From Oscillospiraceae bacterium (GTDB lineage: Bacteria > Bacillota > Clostridia > Oscillospirales > Oscillospiraceae): DNA of 64,000 bases. Under the pieces are notes generated by a model. It was not told where the DNA came from. It saw only the letters and a program-made list of their open reading frames with translations, and made no database searches. Of the stretch, positions 59,417-64,000 are shown piece by piece. Where the stretch lies: the NCBI GenBank assembly GCA_020025535.1, contig JAHHRY010000002.1, positions 62,001-126,000 on the forward strand, in the 5' to 3' direction. How positions within the stretch are numbered: the first letter of the stretch is position 1; each line of letters starts with the position of its first letter. The translations under genes were made by a program, and so were the position numbers.

Positions 59417-59434
59417 GGCGATGCCATGTGTATC
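59417..59434 (+). repeat. Right direct repeat (attR-like) before tgt
   Basis: GGCGATGCCATGTGTATC, one base different from 47255-47272. In the QueA reading frame it gives GDAMCI followed by Leu and a stop (59438-59440), a credible native QueA C terminus; tgt starts 13 bases later. Confidence 0.75.
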
Positions 59435-59453
59435 CTGTAAAGAGAGGTACTCT

Positions 59454-60584
59454 ATGTTTGAACTGAAAAAAACCGAGGGAAAAGCCCGCCGCGGAGTGTT
59501 CACTTGCGCCCACGGTACGGTACAAACCCCTGTATTTATGAATGTTGGCACTCAGGCCGCCATCAAGGGCGCATTGAGTGCGGAAGATCTGGAGAATATC
59601 GGCTGTCAGGTGGAGCTGAGCAATACCTATCATCTGCACCTTCGTCCTACGGATAAGGTGGTGCGCCAGATGGGCGGCCTCCACAAGTTTATGACTTGGG
59701 ACAAGCCTATTCTGACGGATTCCGGCGGATTTCAGGTGTTTTCTCTGGCATCCCTGCGAAAGATCAAGGAAGAGGGCGTGTATTTCTCCTCTCATATCGA
59801 CGGACACAAAATCTTTATGGGGCCGGAAGAAAGTATGCAGATTCAGTCCAATCTGGGCAGCGATATCTGCATGGCATTTGATGAATGCATCGAAAACCCT
59901 TCCCCCCGTGACTATGTGCTCAAGAGTGTGGACAGAACCTATCGCTGGCTGGTGCGCTGCAAGGCCGAAAATGCCCGTCTGAATGCGCTGCCTGATACAG
60001 TCAATCCTCAGCAGATGCTGTGGGGCATCAATCAGGGCGGTACTTATGCGGACATCCGAATCGATCATATGAAGAGAATTGCCGATCTGGATCTGCCCGG
60101 TTATGCTATTGGCGGTTTGGCTGTCGGTGAAACTGCCGAAGAAATGTATGACATCATCGAAGCAGTGGAGCCCTATATGCCTGCGGACAAGACCCGTTAC
60201 CTCATGGGTGTGGGAACCCCAAGCAACATCATTGAAGCGGTCGCAAGAGGTGTGGACTTCTTCGATTGTGTCATGCCGGCGAGAAACGCCCGTCATGCCC
60301 GCCTCTTTACCTGGGAAGGCGCGATCAATCTGAAAAACGCCAAATATCAGCTGGACGAGAATCCCATCGATCCTCAGTGTGACTGTCCGGTCTGCCGCCG
60401 CTACAGCCGTGCCTATATCCGCCACCTGTTTATTGCAGACGAGATGCTGGCAATGCGCCTTTGCGTTATGCACAATCTGTATTTCTACAACAAGCTGATG
60501 GAACGCATCAGAGATGCACTGGATAATGGCACCTTTGCCCAGTTTAAAAATGAATATTCTGAAAAACTTGGCCGCAGAATTTAA
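59454..60584 (+). CDS. tgt: tRNA-guanine transglycosylase
   Basis: 376 residues from ATG 59454 (AAGAGAGGTA). Blocks DSGGFQVFSL (catalytic nucleophile region), IDGHKIFMGPEESM, GGLAVGE, CDCPVCRRY zinc ligands plus the later His. Exchanges guanine 34 for preQ1 in tRNA with GUN anticodons. The gene before it would naturally be queA; the island separates them. Confidence 0.96.
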   Translation: MFELKKTEGKARRGVFTCAHGTVQTPVFMNVGTQAAIKGALSAEDLENIGCQVELSNTYHLHLRPTDKVVRQMGGLHKFMTWDKPILTDSGGFQVFSLASLRKIKEEGVYFSSHIDGHKIFMGPEESMQIQSNLGSDICMAFDECIENPSPRDYVLKSVDRTYRWLVRCKAENARLNALPDTVNPQQMLWGINQGGTYADIRIDHMKRIADLDLPGYAIGGLAVGETAEEMYDIIEAVEPYMPADKTRYLMGVGTPSNIIEAVARGVDFFDCVMPARNARHARLFTWEGAINLKNAKYQLDENPIDPQCDCPVCRRYSRAYIRHLFIADEMLAMRLCVMHNLYFYNKLMERIRDALDNGTFAQFKNEYSEKLGRRI

Positions 60585-60590
60585 TTTTAC

Positions 60591-60618
60591 TTGCAATTTA
60601 TATCAAGAATGATATAAT
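60591..60618 (+). promoter_or_regulatory. Promoter before yajC
   Basis: TTGCAA (60591-60596), 16-base spacer, TATAAT (60613-60618). Confidence 0.6.
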
Positions 60619-60650
60619 AAAAAAAGTTAATGAAAAAGGAGTTTGTCCCA

Positions 60651-61046
60651 ATGTTGAATTTTTTGGAAACAGCGGCAGATAATACAAGTGCTGCAGCAGG
60701 CGGAATCTCTTCCATCTTCATCCTGGTTCTGATGGTTGGTATTTTCTATTTCATGCTCATCCGTCCTGAGAACAAGCGTAAGAAGGAAGCCGAGCAGATG
60801 CGTTCTGCAATGAAGGTCGGCGATGAGATCGTCACCATCGGCGGTGTGATCGGTACAGTGGTAAGCGTCAAGGAAGATAAGTTTGTTATTGAGACTGGCG
60901 CTGATCAGGTTCGTATCGAGCTGGCTAAGTGGGCACTTTCCTCCAACGAGACCGCAAATGAAGCCGCTCGCGAAGAGGCTAAGAAGGCTCAGGAAGCTAA
61001 GGCAAAGGCCAAGGCTGCTAAGAAGGCTGCCAAGTCCGGCAAATAA
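60651..61046 (+). CDS. yajC: Preprotein translocase subunit YajC
   Basis: 131 residues from ATG 60651 (AAAAAGGAG nine bases away; an in-frame ATG at 60630 is less well placed). One TM helix (~18-38, IFILVLMVGIFYFMLIRP), then VGDEIVTIGGVIGTVVSV and a long Lys/Ala tail. Part of the SecDF-YajC complex. secD/F are not seen downstream. Confidence 0.9.
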   Translation: MLNFLETAADNTSAAAGGISSIFILVLMVGIFYFMLIRPENKRKKEAEQMRSAMKVGDEIVTIGGVIGTVVSVKEDKFVIETGADQVRIELAKWALSSNETANEAAREEAKKAQEAKAKAKAAKKAAKSGK

Positions 61047-61134
61047 GACAGAACTGTCAGCGGCTCAAAACCAGATAAGGGTGTACTGTGCCGTATGGCA
61101 TCACAACATTATCTGTTCTGAAATGCATAACCAG

Positions 61135-61174
61135 TACCGAAGATGGCCGAAAAGCCGTCTTCGGTATTTTGTTT
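61135..61174 (+). terminator. Terminator of yajC
   Basis: 13-base arms (61135-61147 with 61154-61166, one T-G pair), CGAAAA loop, tail TTTTGTTT. Confidence 0.8.
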
Positions 61175-61333
61175 AATTCGTAGTACCGGCGGTGTATTTC
61201 CTTTGATTTTCCGTGTTTTGCATGATATGATAAAAATGGACGGTATACTCGGCAATTTGTTTTTCATGTACTCATGCGTGGTAATGAAACTGGAATTGAT
61301 ACTCAAAAATCAAAGCCAAAGGGAGATTCAGTT

Positions 61334-61879
61334 ATGCTTTACAGGACAAAAAATATTGCTTTAAGAGATGGCACCAATGCTGTTTTCAGAAGTCCGGAGG
61401 CAGCCGATGCCAGAGAGATGAATGAATTCCTGAAAAAATGCTTCTCGGAAACGGATTACCTGATACGTTATCCGGAAGAATGGACACAGACTGAAGAGAG
61501 TGAGGCAAGATTTCTGGAAGACGTCAATGCCTCGCAGCATACACTGATGATTGTCTGTACCATTGACGGAGTAATTGCAGGAAACTGCAGTCTGATGTTT
61601 ATGCAGGGCAGAAAAAGGGAACACCGTGCATCGATTGCACTGGGAATCCTTAAAAAATATTGGGGCCTTGGCATTGGAAGCGCCATGATTTCTGAGATGA
61701 TCCGCATTGCCGGAGAAAGAGGTATTCTCCAATTAGAGCTGGACTATATCGAGGGAAATGAGCGGGCGTGTGGTTTATATGAGAAAATGGGCTTTGTCCA
61801 TGTGGGTGAAAAGCCGGACGCCATAAGATTGAAAGATGGTACCATGCTCAAAGAGTATTCCATGGTCAGGAAGCTGTAA
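61334..61879 (+). CDS. GNAT-family N-acetyltransferase
   Basis: 181 residues from ATG 61334 (AAAGGGAG site). Two beta-alpha blocks and the acetyl-CoA loop GLGIGSAM near residue 120, then YEKMGFVHVGE. Similar to RimJ/RimL or YjcF-like proteins; substrate unknown. Monocistronic. Confidence 0.88.
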   Translation: MLYRTKNIALRDGTNAVFRSPEAADAREMNEFLKKCFSETDYLIRYPEEWTQTEESEARFLEDVNASQHTLMIVCTIDGVIAGNCSLMFMQGRKREHRASIALGILKKYWGLGIGSAMISEMIRIAGERGILQLELDYIEGNERACGLYEKMGFVHVGEKPDAIRLKDGTMLKEYSMVRKL

Positions 61880-61935
61880 ATACAGGTTCCGGATGCCGAG
61901 GGAAGAAATCAGCCTGATGGATATTTGCAAAAAAG

Positions 61936-61972
61936 AACGGCACAGCCCTGAACCGGGGCCGTGCCGTTTTTT
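61936..61972 (+). terminator. Terminator of the GNAT gene
   Basis: CGGCAC (61938-61943) and GTGCCG (61961-61966) form the lower stem, inner GCCC/GGGC, then TTTTTT. Confidence 0.8.
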
Positions 61973-62013
61973 AGAGGTTATTTCTTGCGGATTATACAGA
62001 CTGCACAGAACTC

Positions 62014-62955
62014 TTATACATTCTCTTCGTAGGTAAGAATTTCTTTCGGAATGTAGATCGGCCTGTTTTTGCTTTGCTCAAAGGTTCTGCCTACATATTC
62101 TCCGATAATTCCGATGCAGAACAGCTGGATTCCTCCCAGCAGCAGGATCAGGACAATGATGGTGGCATAGCCCGGTACATCAATGCCCCAGATCAGCTTC
62201 TGCAGCACCACCGCCAGAAGGTAGATCGCCGCAGCCACGGAGGTAATCATGCCGGTGTACGTTGCCAGCCGCAAAGGAGCCGTAGAAAAGCCGATAATCC
62301 CATCAATGGCATAATTCATCAGTTTGGTAAAACTCCACTTTGTCTTGCCGGCATGGCGCTCACAGGCGGTATAGGGGATGTAATCCGTATTATACCCGAT
62401 CCACGCAAAGATGCCCTTGGAAAAACGGTGGTATTCCGAAAGCTCAAGCATACTTTCCGCTACAGAACGGCGGAAGGTACGGAAATCGCTGGCATCCGGC
62501 TTTATTTCCACATTGGAAAGCTTATTGATAATGGAATAGAAGCTCTTTTTGAAGAAGGAAAGTATTTTGCCCTCGTTCCGTCGATCCTGATAGGCGGCAA
62601 CCACATCCAGATCCGGCTGCTCATCCAGCATACGCACCATATCCCGGACAATCTCCGGGCGCTGCTGCAGATCCGCGTCTATAAGCGAAAGATAATCCCC
62701 GGACGCATACTGCAGTCCTGCATAGAGTCCTGCCTCTTTGCCGAAGTTCCGGGAGAAAGAAACAACCTTCACCGGGCATTTTTGCTGAGCATGGAGCTTC
62801 CGAAGGTTGTGGAGTGTGGCATCCCGGCTGCCGTCATTCACAAAAACAATTTCATAGTCATAGCCGCAGCCTTCAAAGGCCTTAATGACAGCGTCCTCAA
62901 AAGCCGCAACATTTTCGGCTTCATTGTAGCAGGGGACGATCAGAGATAATTTCAT
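62014..62955 (-). CDS. GtrB/DPM-like family 2 glycosyltransferase (second copy)
   Basis: 313 residues from ATG 62955. GT-A fold with LIVPCYNEAE, NDGSRD and LIDADLQQRPE, then two C-terminal TM helices (~226-290) and GEYVGRTFEQSKNRPIY. Paralogue of the protein at 39388, with different inner-loop residues. Makes an undecaprenyl-phosphate sugar. No GT-C partner adjacent. A TTG at 62964 is an alternative start. Confidence 0.87.
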   Translation of the reverse strand: MKLSLIVPCYNEAENVAAFEDAVIKAFEGCGYDYEIVFVNDGSRDATLHNLRKLHAQQKCPVKVVSFSRNFGKEAGLYAGLQYASGDYLSLIDADLQQRPEIVRDMVRMLDEQPDLDVVAAYQDRRNEGKILSFFKKSFYSIINKLSNVEIKPDASDFRTFRRSVAESMLELSEYHRFSKGIFAWIGYNTDYIPYTACERHAGKTKWSFTKLMNYAIDGIIGFSTAPLRLATYTGMITSVAAAIYLLAVVLQKLIWGIDVPGYATIIVLILLLGGIQLFCIGIIGEYVGRTFEQSKNRPIYIPKEILTYEENV

Positions 62956-63056
62956 GGTATTCAACTCACAATCCGCAAATGGTATTCCTGTATTTTACCC
63001 TATTATATGCGATTGTAAAAGTATCGTCAAGATTAGCTTTCGTATGCAAAAATTCA

Positions 63057-63085
63057 TTGACAGCAGGGAAAAAATATGGTATTTT
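63057..63085 (+). promoter_or_regulatory. Promoter of the valS leader
   Basis: TTGACA (63057-63062), 17-base spacer, TATTTT (63080-63085). Confidence 0.7.
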
Positions 63086-63091
63086 ATTCAT

Positions 63092-63326
63092 GCAAATGCC
63101 ATGATGGAGAGGTTTTGTTCCCATTCCTTGCAGAGAGTGCCCGGTTGGTGCGAGGGTATAGGTACGGTGCAAATGGTCGCTCCGGAGCTTTCTTCCTGAA
63201 ATTTCAGTAGGGGAGAACGGGAAGGCCCGTTATAGCTTTTGAGTGCCCGTATTCGGGAATTCAGGTGGTACCGCGGAATGTCTATTTTCGCCCTGAGCTA
63301 TTTGGCTCAGGGTATTTTTGTTTTTT
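63092..63326 (+). promoter_or_regulatory. T-box riboswitch (valine)
   Basis: Stem I region from ~63100 with a GUC codon at 63176-63178 as probable valine specifier; antiterminator T-box AGGTGGTACCGCGG at 63263-63276; terminator stem 63291-63298/63305-63312 followed by TATTTTTGTTTTTT. It reads uncharged tRNA-Val and allows valS transcription when charging is low. The specifier is inferred from the downstream gene and local sequence. Confidence 0.9.
63291..63326 (+). terminator. Regulated terminator of the T-box
   Basis: CCCTGAGC (63291-63298) with GCTCAGGG (63305-63312) and a long T tract; alternates with the T-box antiterminator. Confidence 0.9.
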
Positions 63327-63342
63327 AAGAAGGAGTGTTAAT

Positions 63343-64000
63343 ATGCCCAGAGAACTTCCCAAAGTTTATGAACCCCAGCAGGTAGAAAAGGACATCTACC
63401 AGATGTGGGAGCAGAACGGCTATTTCCGTCCTGCAGGCAAGGAGGGCGCCAAGCCCTTTACAATCGTAATGCCGCCCCCCAATGTCACCGGTCAGCTGCA
63501 CATGGGTCACGCCATGGATGCAACACTGCAGGATACGCTGATTCGTTTCAAGAGAATGCAGGGATACAATGCCCTCTGGATTCCCGGTGTGGATCATGCA
63601 GGCATCGCCACACAGATCAAGGTGGAAGAGGAACTTCGCAAGGAAGGCAAGACCCGCTATGATCTGGGCCGCGAAAAGTTCCTGGAGCGTGTGTGGGACT
63701 GGAAGCACAGATTCGGCAACCGGATCGTTGAGCAGCAGAAAAAGCTGGGCGCTTCCTGTGATTGGGAAAGAGCACGCTTCACCATGGATGAAGGCTGTTC
63801 CCACGCCGTTCGTGAAGTATTTGTCTCCCTGTATGAAAAGGGCCTGATTTACAAGGGCAGCCGTATCATTAACTGGTGCCCTCACTGTGTGACCGCCCTT
63901 TCCGACGCAGAAGTGGAATATGTGGACAAGCCCGGCCATCTGTGGCATATCCGTTATCCTCTGGCCGACGGCAGCGGTGAGGTCATTGTCGCCACTACCC
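63343..64000 (+). CDS. valS: Valyl-tRNA synthetase, 5' part
   Basis: 219 codons before the window ends. ATG after AAGGAGTGTTAAT. Class I synthetase: PPPNVTGQLHMGHAM contains the HIGH motif (HMGH); WIPGVDHAGIATQ is typical of ValRS; the CP1 editing domain begins near GHLWHIRYPL. Charges tRNA-Val with valine. Controlled by the T-box leader. Confidence 0.96.
   Translation, partial: MPRELPKVYEPQQVEKDIYQMWEQNGYFRPAGKEGAKPFTIVMPPPNVTGQLHMGHAMDATLQDTLIRFKRMQGYNALWIPGVDHAGIATQIKVEEELRKEGKTRYDLGREKFLERVWDWKHRFGNRIVEQQKKLGASCDWERARFTMDEGCSHAVREVFVSLYEKGLIYKGSRIINWCPHCVTALSDAEVEYVDKPGHLWHIRYPLADGSGEVIVATT

Larger units (their letters stand above)
47255..59434. mobile_element. Degraded integrative island at the queA-tgt junction
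   Basis: About 12.2 kb between a direct repeat in queA and one just before tgt. queA, tgt and yajC are normally neighbours in Firmicutes. Content is accessory: broken serine recombinases, relaxase fragment, TnpV, phage-like XRE pair, holin, truncated surface proteins, TetR/CrtI cassette and small orphans. Removing the segment would leave queA ending FGDAMCIL-stop, with tgt 13 bases on. Integrase fragments lie next to the left repeat. Probably several layered insertions, no longer self-mobile. Confidence 0.75.

Noticed and set aside
59421..59453. ATG at 59421 as start of tgt
   Set aside because: It is in the tgt frame but falls inside the right direct repeat; ATG 59454 has a proper site and matches the family N terminus.
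63092..63326. 81-codon frame over the valS leader
   Set aside because: The region is a T-box RNA with clear antiterminator and terminator elements.

Overview
The window looks like the chromosome of a gut-dwelling, spore-forming Firmicute, most likely a Clostridia/Oscillospirales-type organism. This is inferred from a T-box-controlled valS, feoAB with a small Cys-rich partner, a SpoIID-like/peptidoglycan-binding cluster, a bile-salt-hydrolase-family enzyme, a Dlt-like operon and mobile genes of the TnpV/serine-recombinase type. Base composition appears mixed rather than AT-rich. No rRNA, tRNA or CRISPR array was seen.

Layout. 1-8400: the end of a DltD-like gene, then a response regulator, a histidine kinase and two ATPase-permease fusion ABC proteins. 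8.5-15.2 kb: LysR regulator divergent from a two-gene chromate-type transporter; AraC regulator divergent from a sugar isomerase, PfkB kinase and class II aldolase. 15.4-22.6 kb: a seven-gene operon (transglutaminase-like protein, amino-acid racemase, DltA-like adenylating enzyme, carrier protein, MBOAT, DltD-like SGNH protein, lipoprotein) that looks like a relative of the D-alanylation system with altered specificity. 22.7-30.1 kb: VWA protein, metal-efflux operon (HMA protein, P-type ATPase, ArsR regulator), glycogen branching enzyme, lipoprotein, PH-like membrane protein. 30.2 kb: an orphan structured RNA candidate with its own terminator. 30.4-47.3 kb: pgsA, a SpoIID/peptidoglycan-binding cluster, an asparagine-synthase homologue lacking the Cys2 nucleophile, pyk, HAD phosphatase, two glycosyltransferases, feoAB, choloylglycine hydrolase, rlmA, dapA and queA.

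47.3-59.4 kb is an accessory island of about 12.2 kb inserted between queA and tgt. An imperfect direct repeat (17 of 18 bases) lies in the last codons of queA and again just before tgt. The copy before tgt still reads as a plausible native queA ending. The island holds broken serine recombinases, a relaxase-recombinase chimera, a phage-like XRE switch, a holin, truncated surface proteins, a CAP-domain lipoprotein, a TetR/CrtI-like cassette, TnpV and several small proteins. After it come tgt, yajC, a GNAT acetyltransferase, a GtrB-like glycosyltransferase and the start of valS behind a T-box leader.

The strongest leads are the racemase-containing Dlt-like operon, the orphan RNA at 30.2 kb, the queA/tgt island boundaries, and the asparagine-synthase homologue with a disabled glutaminase site. 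All family calls come from reading motifs in the translated sequence; no database search was run.
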